A DNA stretch of 64,000 bases from Paenibacillus dendritiformis (lineage in GTDB: Bacteria; Bacillota; Bacilli; Paenibacillales; Paenibacillaceae). Below, one piece after another: positions 8,928 to 16,941 of the stretch. The stretch's first letter is position 1. Each line of letters starts with the position of its first letter. The stretch covers positions 1,922,501 to 1,986,500 of the forward strand of contig NZ_AP025344.1 of assembly GCF_021654795.1 (NCBI RefSeq), read 5' to 3'. Position numbers and translations under genes: made by a program. The notes beneath the pieces were generated by a model, which saw only the letters and a program-made list of their open reading frames with translations, was not told the DNA's origin and searched no databases.

Positions 8928-11900
8928 AGCCGATCGAATTGAGGCTGGCCGGACTGCAGAGCTACCGGGAAGAGCAGCGGATCGACTTCGGGAAGCTGTG
9001 CGAGACCGGGCTGTTCGGCATTTTCGGCCCCACGGGAAGCGGCAAATCCTCCATCCTCGACGCGATGACGTTGGCGCTGTACGGCAAGGTCGAGCGCGCG
9101 TCGGGCGGAACTCAGGGAATTTTGAACCAGATGGAGAATATGCTGTCGGTTTCCTTTACCTTCGCTCTGCACGGCGCGGCCGGCCCGCGCACGTTCCGGG
9201 TCGAGCGGCGCTTCAAGCGAACCGGCGACGTGACGGTGGGGAGCACCTTGACCCGCTTCATCGAGCTCCGGCCGGAAGGCGATATCGTGCTGGCGGACAA
9301 GCTGGCGGAGGTGAACCGCTGCGTGGAAGAGCAGATCGGGCTGAAGATGGACGATTTCACGCGGGCGGTCGTGCTGCCGCAGGGCAAATTCGCCGAGTTC
9401 CTCTCCTTGAAGGGGAGCGAGCGCCGGCAGATGCTGCAGCGGCTGTTCTCGCTGGAGAAATACGGCGATGAGCTGGCTGCCCGGCTGGCCCGCCGCGTGA
9501 AGGAAACCGATGTCCGCTTGAAGACGTGCCAGGCCGAGCAGCAAGGGCTGGGCGACGCGTCCGAAGAGGCGGTCCGCGAGGCGGAAGCGGCGTTGGCCGC
9601 CGCGGTGCGCCACGCCGAGGAGGCGAGAGCCGCCCGCCTGGAAGCGGAACGGGTACACCGGGAGCTGAGCGAGCTGCGGGAACGCCTGCAGGAGCGGGAG
9701 CGGCTGCTCGCGAGAAGGGGCGAGTTGGAGCAGGAGGGGCCGAAGCGCGCGGCCGAGCGGATAGAGCTGCATCGGGCGCGGGAAGCGGAGGCGCTGCTTC
9801 CGTATGTCAGCGAGCTGGAAGAGCTCGAAGCGCGGCTGGAGAAGGCGGCCGCCGGGCATGAGGCGGCCCGGGCCGCCGCAGCCGCCGCCGCGGAGCGGGC
9901 GGCGCAGGCGATTCGGGCGACCGACGATGCGCTCCGGCGCAAGGAGGCGGAGGAGCCGGAGCTGATGAGCCGCCATGCCCGCCTTCAGGAAGCGGTCCGT
10001 CTGTATCAGGACAGCGTGCGGCTGCGGGAAGAGGCGGAGCAGTGGACCGCGAAGCGGACCGAGGCCGCAGGCCGAGCAGAGCGGGCGGAAGCGGAAGCGG
10101 CCCGGGCCCGCGAGATGCTGCGGAAGGCGGCGGACCGGCAGGCGGAGCTGCGCGAAGCGATGCAGGCCCGCGAGAAGCCGGCCGAGGAGCGCGACCGGTT
10201 CCAGCAGGCAGTGAGCGAGCGGCAGCTGCTGGCGCTTCAGCACGACCGGTGCCGGGAGCTGGAGGAGAGCTGCGGCAAGCAAGCCGCCCGGACGGAGCAG
10301 GCCGGGCAGATCTGGATCGGGCTGCTGCAGACGTTAACGGGCCATGTGCTGGCCGGACAAGCCGCGGCGCATGAGGGCCGGCGTCTCGAGTCGGCGTGGC
10401 AGCGGCTCTATGCGCAGGCAAGCGATGCGCTGGAGGAAGCGGAACGCGAGCTGGCGGCCGCGAGGGAACGCCAGTGGCAGCAGGCCGCCGAGGAGATGGC
10501 GGCCAAGCTGGCCTCCCGGCTGGAGGACGGCCAGCCGTGCCCGGTCTGCGGCTCCACGTGCCATGCTCACCCCGCGCGGATGCCCGCCTCTTCCGAAGCG
10601 GTCCGCGAAGGCTGGCCGGAATGGGAGGAAGCGAGAGACAAGCGCCGGGAGGCCGTGAGGCTGGCCGAGCAGGGCAAGGAGCGCTGCGCCGGCGCGGTGC
10701 GCCAATGGAGCGAGCGGATAGCGGAGATGAACCACCGGCTGCGGCCGATGATGCGCCTCTGGGAAGAGGGCGCTGCCTCCCTGCCTTCCGCGGCGGCGCA
10801 GATGGCGGCCGCCTTGGAGGAAGGCGGCCCGGTAACGGGCGGGCCGGGCGGCCTGGGCGGCCCGGGCGGGCAAGAACCGGAGGTCTCCTGGGAGGCGGGG
10901 ATACCGAGCCTGCAGGAGCGGACCGCGGCCTGGGAGCGCGGCATGGAACAGAGCATGCAGCGGATGGCCGACACCCAATGGGAGCTGCAGCAGGCATGGT
11001 CGGCATATGAGTCGGCCGAGGCGGCCCGGCGGGAAGGCGAGGCCGAATGGAAGCGGGCCGGAGCCGAATATGCCCGTTCAGCGGAGCGATGGGCAGCCCG
11101 GTATGAGCCGGCCGGTTGGAGCTTGGGCGAGATGGACGCGATCGCCGAGCGGTGGCGCGAGGATGAAGCCTTCGTGAACGATTGCCGGGCCCGGCTGGAC
11201 AAAGGGGCCGCCTATGTCGAGGAGATGCAGCAGCGGCTGCGTCAGCTCGAAGCGGAAATCCAGGAGGCGGAGATGCAGCGGGTTCAGGCGGAATCCGAGC
11301 TCAATGGCGTCAACCGGCTGCTGTCCGAATACCGGCAGCGGCTGGAGCCGTGGGCGGACGGTCCGCCGATCGAACGGCAGGCCGCCGACACCGAAGCGCG
11401 GCTGAATGCGCTGCGGGAACAAGCCGCCCGCACCGCCAGAGAAGCGGAAGCGGCGCGCCAGGCCCAGGGGGAGGCGGAACGGAGCGCGGCGCTGGCGGAG
11501 CAGCAGCGCGCGGACCTGGGCGAGCGCGCGGACGGCGCGCGAGAGCGTCTCGCCGTGAAGCTGGCCGCTTCCCCGTTCGAGGCTTCCGATGAAGTAATGG
11601 CCGCGCGCCGCGCCCCGGAGCGCTGCCTGGAGCTGGAAGAGGGGCTGGCGGCATATGACGAGGAGCTGCGCGACCTTCAAGCGCGTCTGGCCCGCCTGGC
11701 GGAGCAGCTTGGCGGCCGCACCGTGCCGGCCGCCGAGTGGCAGGAAGCGAAGGAGCGGTGGGAGCTGGCGGTCGAACGGGACGAAGCGGCGCTTGGAAGC
11801 CGTGCCCGGGCCGAACGCGACGCCGAGCATATCCGGAGCAAGCATGAGCGCTGGATGGAGCTTGAGGGCGAACGGCTGCGCATGGAGGAGCAACTGGGGA

Positions 11901-12406
11901 GACTTCAGCAGCTTCAGAGCATATTCCGCGGCAACGCCTTCGTCGAGTTCATCGCGGAGGAGCAGCTGATGCAGGTCAGCCGGGCCGCATCGGAACGGCT
12001 GAAAAACTTGACCAAGCAGCGGTATGCGCTCGAAGTCGATTCGGGCGGCGGCTTCGTGATTCGGGACGACGGCAACGGAGGCATCCGGCGGCCGGTATCC
12101 ACGCTGTCCGGAGGCGAGACCTTTCTGACCTCCCTCGCGCTCGCGCTGGCATTGTCGGCCCAGATACAATTGCGGGGAATGTATCCGCTCGAATTTTTCT
12201 TCTTGGACGAAGGGTTCGGCACGCTCGATCCCGAGCTGCTCGACACCGTCGTCACCGCGCTGGAAAAGCTTCACCACGATCGGCTGGCGGTCGGGGTGAT
12301 CAGTCATGTGCCGGAGCTGCGGGCCCGCTTGGCGCGCAAGCTGAGCGTGCTGCCGGCGGAGCTGACGGGTGCCGGCTCCCGCATCCGAATGGACGAAGCG
12401 GACTGA
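8924..12406 (+). CDS. sbcC: Exonuclease SbcC (Rad50-type SMC ATPase)
   Basis: SbcC is the ATPase subunit of SbcCD. The N-terminal half-site has the Walker A motif GPTGSGKSS near residue 37. Long charged coiled-coil arms follow, with a zinc-hook CPVC at residues 539-542. The C-terminus carries the ABC signature LSGGE and Walker B FFLDEGFG. At 1,160 residues the length is normal to slightly long. Coding sequence 10822-10872 encodes a Gly/Pro-rich insert (about residues 634-650) in the returning coiled-coil arm, which is unusual for a helical region. It ends the addBA-sbcDC operon. Confidence 0.96.
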   Translation: MKPIELRLAGLQSYREEQRIDFGKLCETGLFGIFGPTGSGKSSILDAMTLALYGKVERASGGTQGILNQMENMLSVSFTFALHGAAGPRTFRVERRFKRTGDVTVGSTLTRFIELRPEGDIVLADKLAEVNRCVEEQIGLKMDDFTRAVVLPQGKFAEFLSLKGSERRQMLQRLFSLEKYGDELAARLARRVKETDVRLKTCQAEQQGLGDASEEAVREAEAALAAAVRHAEEARAARLEAERVHRELSELRERLQERERLLARRGELEQEGPKRAAERIELHRAREAEALLPYVSELEELEARLEKAAAGHEAARAAAAAAAERAAQAIRATDDALRRKEAEEPELMSRHARLQEAVRLYQDSVRLREEAEQWTAKRTEAAGRAERAEAEAARAREMLRKAADRQAELREAMQAREKPAEERDRFQQAVSERQLLALQHDRCRELEESCGKQAARTEQAGQIWIGLLQTLTGHVLAGQAAAHEGRRLESAWQRLYAQASDALEEAERELAAARERQWQQAAEEMAAKLASRLEDGQPCPVCGSTCHAHPARMPASSEAVREGWPEWEEARDKRREAVRLAEQGKERCAGAVRQWSERIAEMNHRLRPMMRLWEEGAASLPSAAAQMAAALEEGGPVTGGPGGLGGPGGQEPEVSWEAGIPSLQERTAAWERGMEQSMQRMADTQWELQQAWSAYESAEAARREGEAEWKRAGAEYARSAERWAARYEPAGWSLGEMDAIAERWREDEAFVNDCRARLDKGAAYVEEMQQRLRQLEAEIQEAEMQRVQAESELNGVNRLLSEYRQRLEPWADGPPIERQAADTEARLNALREQAARTAREAEAARQAQGEAERSAALAEQQRADLGERADGARERLAVKLAASPFEASDEVMAARRAPERCLELEEGLAAYDEELRDLQARLARLAEQLGGRTVPAAEWQEAKERWELAVERDEAALGSRARAERDAEHIRSKHERWMELEGERLRMEEQLGRLQQLQSIFRGNAFVEFIAEEQLMQVSRAASERLKNLTKQRYALEVDSGGGFVIRDDGNGGIRRPVSTLSGGETFLTSLALALALSAQIQLRGMYPLEFFFLDEGFGTLDPELLDTVVTALEKLHHDRLAVGVISHVPELRARLARKLSVLPAELTGAGSRIRMDEAD

Positions 12407-12460
12407 TACGGCGCGAACGCATGGAGTGTGAACTTCGTCACAGTAACAGTTGGAGGCCGC

Positions 12461-12469
12461 TGTTATAAT
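12461..12469 (+). promoter_or_regulatory. Extended -10 promoter, TGTTATAAT
   Basis: A perfect TATAAT at 12464-12469 is preceded by TG one base upstream, the extended -10 arrangement. No good -35 hexamer is seen at 16-18 bp. It sits 55 nt after sbcC and about 7 nt before the start of the structured leader. Confidence 0.6.
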
Positions 12470-12475
12470 ACAGAT

Positions 12476-12629
12476 AGCCGACATCTTATCCAATGGCACC
12501 TCGATGACCGTACTGCTTCTGCAAGCGGTGCAGGCTCTTTGCAGCCGCATTTCGCTTGCAGGTGCACTACGTTCATAGCGTCCGTGACGCTGCCCGCTTG
12601 CGAGCGGGGGACGAGGTGCTCTTTTTTTT
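12476..12629 (+). ncRNA. Candidate structured RNA or leader ending in an intrinsic terminator
   Basis: The transcript predicted from the extended -10 promoter folds on paper into a closed multibranch element. GCACCTCG (12496-12503) pairs with CGAGGTGC (12612-12619), directly followed by eight T residues. Inside lie three hairpins: a 9-bp stem CTGCAAGCG/CGCTTGCAG (12519-12527/12553-12561), AGCGTC/GACGCT with a 3-nt loop (12577-12591), and CCCGCT/AGCGGG with loop TGCG (12593-12608). An alternative stem within the first hairpin (GCGGTGCA with TGCA-G-CCGC) would compete with it. I cannot match it to a known riboswitch, SRP, 6S or T-box consensus. It could be an independent small RNA or a leader of the gene at 12789. 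Confidence 0.5.
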
Positions 12630-12659
12630 GTCTTCCAAAGGACAGGTTTTCCGTTCTTG

Positions 12660-12688
12660 CGGCTTTCTCGGCGGAAGGCCGTTTTTTT
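12660..12688 (+). terminator. Second intrinsic terminator in the leader before the 12789 gene
   Basis: CGGCTTTC (12660-12667) pairs with GAAGGCCG (12674-12681) with one G-T pair and a 6-nt loop, followed by seven T residues. It lies only 31 nt after the terminator of the preceding structured element. Confidence 0.65.
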
Positions 12689-12788
12689 AATCAACCCCGC
12701 GGGAGCCGTTCCCTTCTCCGCACCTCTGGGCGATTGGGCGAATACAGTAGCGTATATCAACTTTTCAAGAAGAAAGTGGGAGAGCGTG

Positions 12789-13178
12789 ATGGAGAAGAAG
12801 GTAACGGGCGTGAAGCCGAGTGTCAAGCCGGCTCCCGTCGGGAAGCACCCGATGTATGAACTGTGCCTGAAGCATATCCACCGGTATGTGAAAGTTCACA
12901 CCTATGACGGCTGCTGTTATCACGGCATTGTGGAAAAAGTGGACGCCGAGTACCTGTACCTTGCGGTTCCGGCAGGGCAATGGATGCATTACGGGGGAGC
13001 GGGGGCTTCGATGGATCGCGCCTTTGTGCCGTACGGCTTCTATGGCGGAGGCTATCCCGGCTATTATTTTGGCGGTTATTACCCGGGGGCTTTCCCGTAT
13101 GGTTACTACCGGCCGTTCAATCGGTTGATTCTGCCGCTGGCCGCGCTGACGGCCTTGGCGCTGCTGCCGTATTATTGA
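12789..13178 (+). CDS. Small protein with Sm-like N-terminal domain and Gly/Tyr-rich tail (function unknown)
   Basis: The product is 129 residues and I do not recognise the family. After about 20 residues comes a stretch resembling an Sm-like beta barrel, HRYVKVHTYDGCCYHGIVEK followed by VDAEYLYL. This is followed by a Gly/Tyr/Pro-rich segment (GGGYPGYYFGGYYPG-type) and a hydrophobic C-terminus ending in LPYY. Such tails occur in surface or spore-layer proteins, but that is only suggestive. ATG 12789 has GGGAGAG just upstream. The gene is preceded by two intrinsic terminators, so expression may depend on readthrough or on a weak local promoter. Confidence 0.75.
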   Translation: MEKKVTGVKPSVKPAPVGKHPMYELCLKHIHRYVKVHTYDGCCYHGIVEKVDAEYLYLAVPAGQWMHYGGAGASMDRAFVPYGFYGGGYPGYYFGGYYPGAFPYGYYRPFNRLILPLAALTALALLPYY

Positions 13179-13183
13179 CTCGG

Positions 13184-13227
13184 GAGAAGGCCTGTCTGCT
13201 TCGGTCGCGACGGATGCAGGCAGGCCT
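13184..13227. terminator. Hairpin between convergent genes
   Basis: AGGCCTGTCTGC pairs with GCAGGCAGGCCT around a loop of about 18 nt (12 bp with one G-T pair). No strong T-run follows on either strand, so terminator function is plausible rather than clear. Confidence 0.45.
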
Positions 13228-13231
13228 CTGG

Positions 13232-13999
13232 TTACGTTCCGGATTCGTGGAGGGCTGCGATCCAATCGACGATTGTGCCCACCGTTTCCTGAATCTGCTC
13301 ATCGTCCGATATGGTCGCCCCCTTGTCCTTCTTTTGCAGGCCGTAATCGCCGAATTGCGCGTGATTGCCCCCCTCGATGACATGCTCCTCGAAGGAATCC
13401 GGCATATAGGATTTACTGTTCGTATACCGTTCCAGATCGAGCACTCCGTCCTGGGAGCCGTAGATGGACAGAACCGGGATGTTCAAGCCGCCGAGGTCGC
13501 TGTTGGGGTATGAGGCCAGGAAGACGATGCCCTGAACGTCGATCGTGCTGTTCTTTGCATACTCGGCGGCCATCGTGCCGCCGATCGAATGGCCGCCGAT
13601 AATGTTGATCCCGTGGGCATTCAACAGCGGAAGCGCCCGTTTGGCGCCATCGCGGTCGAGCACCGCCAGGTTGAGCGGCATCGCGACAATATACGTATTG
13701 ACCCCTTTTTCCGCCAAGGAGCGCGCCAGCACGGCGTAGCTTTCCGGCTGGACCAAGCCTCCGGGATAGAAAATGAAGTTGGCCGCCGGCTCGGCGGTCG
13801 TCTCGAACCGCAATACGCCGTCTTCCATCACAACGGTGATCTCTTCGCTGGGAGCCATGGCCTGCTCCGCCTTGGTGCCCGCGGGATAGGGGCGCAAATA
13901 GATGGCGAGAGCGGCGGCGAGCACGAGCAGGACGGCAGCGGCCCCGATAAGGATGCGCATCCCTCTGCGGCGCCCCGGCTGCTGATGAGGTGAAGACAT
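13232..13999 (-). CDS. Membrane-anchored alpha/beta hydrolase
   Basis: A 255-residue protein with a positively charged N-terminus and one hydrophobic segment (about residues 14-35), then an alpha/beta hydrolase domain. The nucleophile elbow GHSIGG sits near residue 137. Downstream acidic and histidine candidates fit the triad (YGSQDGVLD, and EGGNHAQFG near the C-terminus). The layout matches the dienelactone-hydrolase-like Abhydrolase_5 group. The substrate cannot be told. GGAGG precedes the ATG. It is transcribed divergently from the HIT gene. Confidence 0.85.
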   Translation of the reverse strand: MSSPHQQPGRRRGMRILIGAAAVLLVLAAALAIYLRPYPAGTKAEQAMAPSEEITVVMEDGVLRFETTAEPAANFIFYPGGLVQPESYAVLARSLAEKGVNTYIVAMPLNLAVLDRDGAKRALPLLNAHGINIIGGHSIGGTMAAEYAKNSTIDVQGIVFLASYPNSDLGGLNIPVLSIYGSQDGVLDLERYTNSKSYMPDSFEEHVIEGGNHAQFGDYGLQKKDKGATISDDEQIQETVGTIVDWIAALHESGT

Positions 14000-14018
14000 C
14001 GGGATATCCTCCTTTCAG

Positions 14019-14047
14019 TTGGACGAGCCCTTCGTTTTTGATATGAT
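14019..14047 (+). promoter_or_regulatory. Sigma-A promoter for the HIT gene
   Basis: TTGGAC (14019-14024) and TATGAT (14042-14047) are separated by 17 bp, 70 nt before the HIT start codon. Confidence 0.65.
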
Positions 14048-14117
14048 AACAATATCCGGAATAACCGACTGATCCGCTATCAGATGGTGAGAAAAATAAA
14101 AAGGAGGCCGTTCAAAA

Positions 14118-14468
14118 ATGGACTGCATTTTTTGTAAAATTATCGAAGGTACGATTCCTTCCAAAAAGGTACTGGAAAATGATCATGTCGTCGCCTTTCA
14201 CGACATTACGCCCCAAGCTCCTGTACATATTCTTATTATCCCCAAAAAGCATATCGCAACGATGAACGATGTACAAGCGGAGGATGCTGTCCTGATGGGA
14301 GAAATCCACCTGGCTGCCCAGCAGATCGCCCGCGATATGGGCATTGCCGATTCGGGCTACCGCTTGATCAACAACTGCGGGAAGGACAGCGGGCAGGTTG
14401 TGTTCCATCTCCACTATCACCTGCTGGGAGGAGCGCCGCTGGGTGCTCTGATCGGGCCGAAAGCGTAG
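14118..14468 (+). CDS. HIT family nucleotide-binding hydrolase (HinT-like)
   Basis: A 116-residue histidine-triad protein. It has the N-terminal Cys-x-x-Cys start CIFCKIIEG and the C-terminal catalytic motif HLHYHLLGG, as in HinT purine nucleoside phosphoramidases. Length and architecture are typical. AAAGGAGG lies upstream of ATG 14118. Its own promoter lies upstream, and a second promoter separates it from rpsU. Confidence 0.95.
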   Translation: MDCIFCKIIEGTIPSKKVLENDHVVAFHDITPQAPVHILIIPKKHIATMNDVQAEDAVLMGEIHLAAQQIARDMGIADSGYRLINNCGKDSGQVVFHLHYHLLGGAPLGALIGPKA

Positions 14469-14548
14469 CTTGCAGGAAGGGGATGACAGCGACCGATCCC
14501 TGTAACTGCATTCCGATGCATAAATCTATACAGATTGCGCCGTCAAGG

Positions 14549-14578
14549 TTGACACTCACTTTTACAATCACATATAAT
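14549..14578 (+). promoter_or_regulatory. Sigma-A promoter for rpsU-yqeY
   Basis: A consensus TTGACA (14549-14554) and TATAAT (14573-14578) are separated by 18 bp. The next gene is rpsU, whose start is about 58 nt downstream. Confidence 0.9.
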
Positions 14579-14636
14579 GTAGGTTGATAACCGTGTTGTT
14601 GTTCTTGGACGGTCTGGTCGGAGGGAGGGAAAACTG

Positions 14637-14810
14637 GTGTCTGAAACGAAAGTTCGCAAAAACGAGACAATCGATGCTGCACTTCGTCGCTTTAAGCGCT
14701 CCATTGCAAAAGATGGCGTGTTGGCTGAAGTTAAAAAGCGTAAGCACTATGAAAAGCCAAGCGTTAAGCGCAAGAAGAAGTCCGAGGCTGCCCGCAAGAG
14801 AAAGTTTTAG
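14637..14810 (+). CDS. rpsU: 30S ribosomal protein S21
   Basis: A 57-residue, very basic protein beginning (V)[19 protein letters not shown] and ending in a Lys/Arg-rich tail. It is the same length as Bacillus S21. The start is GTG 14637, supported by GGGAGGGA 8-14 nt upstream; no ATG lies nearby in frame. S21 joins the small-subunit platform near the anti-Shine-Dalgarno site. It is co-transcribed with yqeY, 15 nt downstream, a pairing conserved in Bacillales. Confidence 0.97.
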   Translation: MSETKVRKNETIDAALRRFKRSIAKDGVLAEVKKRKHYEKPSVKRKKKSEAARKRKF

Positions 14811-14825
14811 GAGGAATTAGCACCA

Positions 14826-15269
14826 ATGGATCTTAGCCAACGATTGAACGAAGATATGAAGCAAGCGATGAAAAGTCAAGACAAGTTCAAACTCTCCACC
14901 ATCCGGATGGTACGTTCGGCGATCAAGAATGTTGAGATAGATGTTAAGAGAACTTTGAATGACGATGAAGTGCTTGAGATTCTAGGTCGTGAAATCAAAC
15001 AGCGGAAAGATGCCCTCCAACAATTTGAAAGCGCAGGCCGAGACGATTTAGCTGATTCATTGAAAGACGAAATCGAGATTTTGACGCAGTATCTTCCTGC
15101 CCAACTTTCCGAAGAAGAGATTAAAGAGATTGTACAGAAGGCTATCCAAGAGACCGGTGCTTCTTCGAAAGCCGACATGGGGAAATTGATGGGTGCCCTG
15201 ATGCCGAAGGTAAAAGGGCGCGCCGACGGAAAGCTGGTCAATACGATAGTTCAACAATATCTGCAGTAA
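14826..15269 (+). CDS. yqeY: GatB/YqeY domain protein
   Basis: A 147-residue protein with the YqeY fold related to the tail of GatB, the amidotransferase subunit. It starts MDLSQRLNEDMKQAMK and contains the conserved TIRMVRSAIKN and a C-terminal KADMGKLMGALMPKVKGRAD stretch. Proteins of this family may bind tRNA, but the role of free YqeY is not established. GGAGGAA precedes the ATG. It follows rpsU and is closed by a strong terminator. Confidence 0.95.
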   Translation: MDLSQRLNEDMKQAMKSQDKFKLSTIRMVRSAIKNVEIDVKRTLNDDEVLEILGREIKQRKDALQQFESAGRDDLADSLKDEIEILTQYLPAQLSEEEIKEIVQKAIQETGASSKADMGKLMGALMPKVKGRADGKLVNTIVQQYLQ

Positions 15270-15296
15270 GCGTCTTTGACCGCCTTATGCAACGAA

Positions 15297-15333
15297 CAAA
15301 AACACTCCTTTTCACGAAAGGGAGTGTTTTTTT
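15297..15333 (+). terminator. Intrinsic terminator of rpsU-yqeY
   Basis: AACACTCCTTTT pairs with AAAGGGAGTGTT (one G-T pair) around a CACG loop, followed by seven T residues. Confidence 0.92.
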
Positions 15334-15417
15334 CTAGCGATTTCTTGGAACGGACGTGAGGATTGTAACGTATTACTGCATAGACTGTCTGAATAGGGAA
15401 GGGGGTACACTAGAGAG

Positions 15418-16791
15418 ATGAAACACCCGTTCAAGCACCGAATTGCAGCCATAGGCCTCCTGTGGCTGATGACCGCGGCCGTTCTGGCCGGCATGCTGGG
15501 AACCGCTGTCCCGCCGGTGCAGGCCGAGGGAGAGGCGGGCAAGGGCAGCGCGGTCGTGATTCCAATCAAGGGGACGGTCGACCCGGTCATGAAGTCTTTC
15601 CTGTTCCGCGCGCTGGAGGAGGCGGAGCAGCTTCAACCGGAAGCGGTCATTTTCGATATGGACACTCCCGGCGGATATGTCGATGTCTCGATGGAGCTCA
15701 GCCAGCGGATTATCGGGAGCCCCGCCCGCACGGTCGTGCTCGTTCACGGCAAGGCGGCTTCGGCGGGGAGCTTCCTGGCGCTCAGCGCCAATGAGATCGC
15801 GATGACCCCGGGAAGCGCTATCGGTTCTGCCGCGCTGGTCGATTCGTCTCACAATTATGTGGATGATCCGAAGGCCGTCGCGCTGTGGGTCAGCCAGATG
15901 GTATCCGCCGCGGAGAAGAACGGCCGGGATGCCGACATCGCTGCGGCGATGGCGGATCTGCAGGCCAAGGTGGAGGTTCCGCAGTTGAACCGCACGAAGC
16001 AGCCGGGAGAGGTTTTATCCCTGAGCGTCCAAGAGGCGAAGCGGGTCGGATATTTGGAATATGAAGCTTCTTCCGTGCAGGATTTGCTGACCCAAATGAA
16101 GCTTGACGGCGCTCAAATCGTTCACATCGAGCCCTCGGCAGCCGAACGGATCGCTTCCTATGTCGTAACGCCGGTGGTTGCGACCCTGCTCCTGTTCCTC
16201 GGTATCGCGGGCGTGGCGATTGAGCTGATCGTGCCAGGCTTTGGCGTTCCGGGCATACTGGGCATCCTGGGATTCGGTTTATACTTTTTTGGCCATTTTA
16301 TTGCCGGACTGGCGGGGGTGGAGACCATCGTATTGCTGCTGATTGGGTTAGTGCTGCTGGCGTTGGAGATGTTTATTCCAAGCTTCGGAATTCTTGGCAT
16401 CCTCGGTGCGATCAGCTTGATCTCCGGGGTCGTCCGCGCGGCCTACGATACGGGGAACGCGCTCATGTCCCTGGGCATCGCTTTCGTCGCAGCCGTTATC
16501 GTCGTCGTCATCATTGCGCGAATCTTCAAGCATCGCGGCATCTGGAACCGGTTCATCCTCAAGGATGCGCTTACGACGGAGCAAGGCTTTGTATCCGCGG
16601 CCGAGCATACGGAGCTGATTGGCAAGGTCGGGAAGGCGCTTACTCCGCTTCGTCCGGCGGGGACCATTTTACTCGAAGGCCATAAATATGACGTTGTCAC
16701 GGACGGCGCATTTATCGCGAAGGATGAACAGGTCGTCGTCGTGATGACGGAGGGGGCGCGCATTGTCGTCAGCCCGCATGAAGGCTCATGA
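15418..16791 (+). CDS. NfeD family membrane-bound serine protease-like protein (long form)
   Basis: A 457-residue long-form NfeD protein (YqeZ-type). It has an N-terminal signal peptide ending near residue 37 and a ClpP-like protease domain with GKAASAGSFLALSANEIA, containing the Ser nucleophile. Four to five membrane segments follow (about residues 240-370), then a C-terminal OB-fold domain. It is the usual partner of flotillin-like FloA, which follows here after 150 nt. An imperfect ECF-type promoter (TGTAAC at 15364) lies upstream, but I would not assign a sigma factor. Confidence 0.93.
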   Translation: MKHPFKHRIAAIGLLWLMTAAVLAGMLGTAVPPVQAEGEAGKGSAVVIPIKGTVDPVMKSFLFRALEEAEQLQPEAVIFDMDTPGGYVDVSMELSQRIIGSPARTVVLVHGKAASAGSFLALSANEIAMTPGSAIGSAALVDSSHNYVDDPKAVALWVSQMVSAAEKNGRDADIAAAMADLQAKVEVPQLNRTKQPGEVLSLSVQEAKRVGYLEYEASSVQDLLTQMKLDGAQIVHIEPSAAERIASYVVTPVVATLLLFLGIAGVAIELIVPGFGVPGILGILGFGLYFFGHFIAGLAGVETIVLLLIGLVLLALEMFIPSFGILGILGAISLISGVVRAAYDTGNALMSLGIAFVAAVIVVVIIARIFKHRGIWNRFILKDALTTEQGFVSAAEHTELIGKVGKALTPLRPAGTILLEGHKYDVVTDGAFIAKDEQVVVVMTEGARIVVSPHEGS

Positions 16792-16941
16792 GAGAGGAGG
16801 CTGAACCGGCCTTCTTGAACAATCTTAGTGTCTCCAGATGATTCATTGACCCTGGGACGCTTTCATTGTATCGTTGAAAAGAATCGACTGCCGATACGGC
16901 AGTCCCGCATTTACATATTACAATTGGAGGTTTGACTGCGT

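Noticed and set aside
10822..10872. Frameshift or sequencing error in the GC-only tract of sbcC
   Set aside because: The frame stays open and the C-terminal ATPase motifs follow in frame, so an in-frame insert is more likely.
8849..12826. Minus-strand open frames of 477, 399 and 582 codons opposite sbcC
   Set aside because: They are shadow frames of a GC-rich coiled-coil gene; composition and lack of start signals argue against coding.
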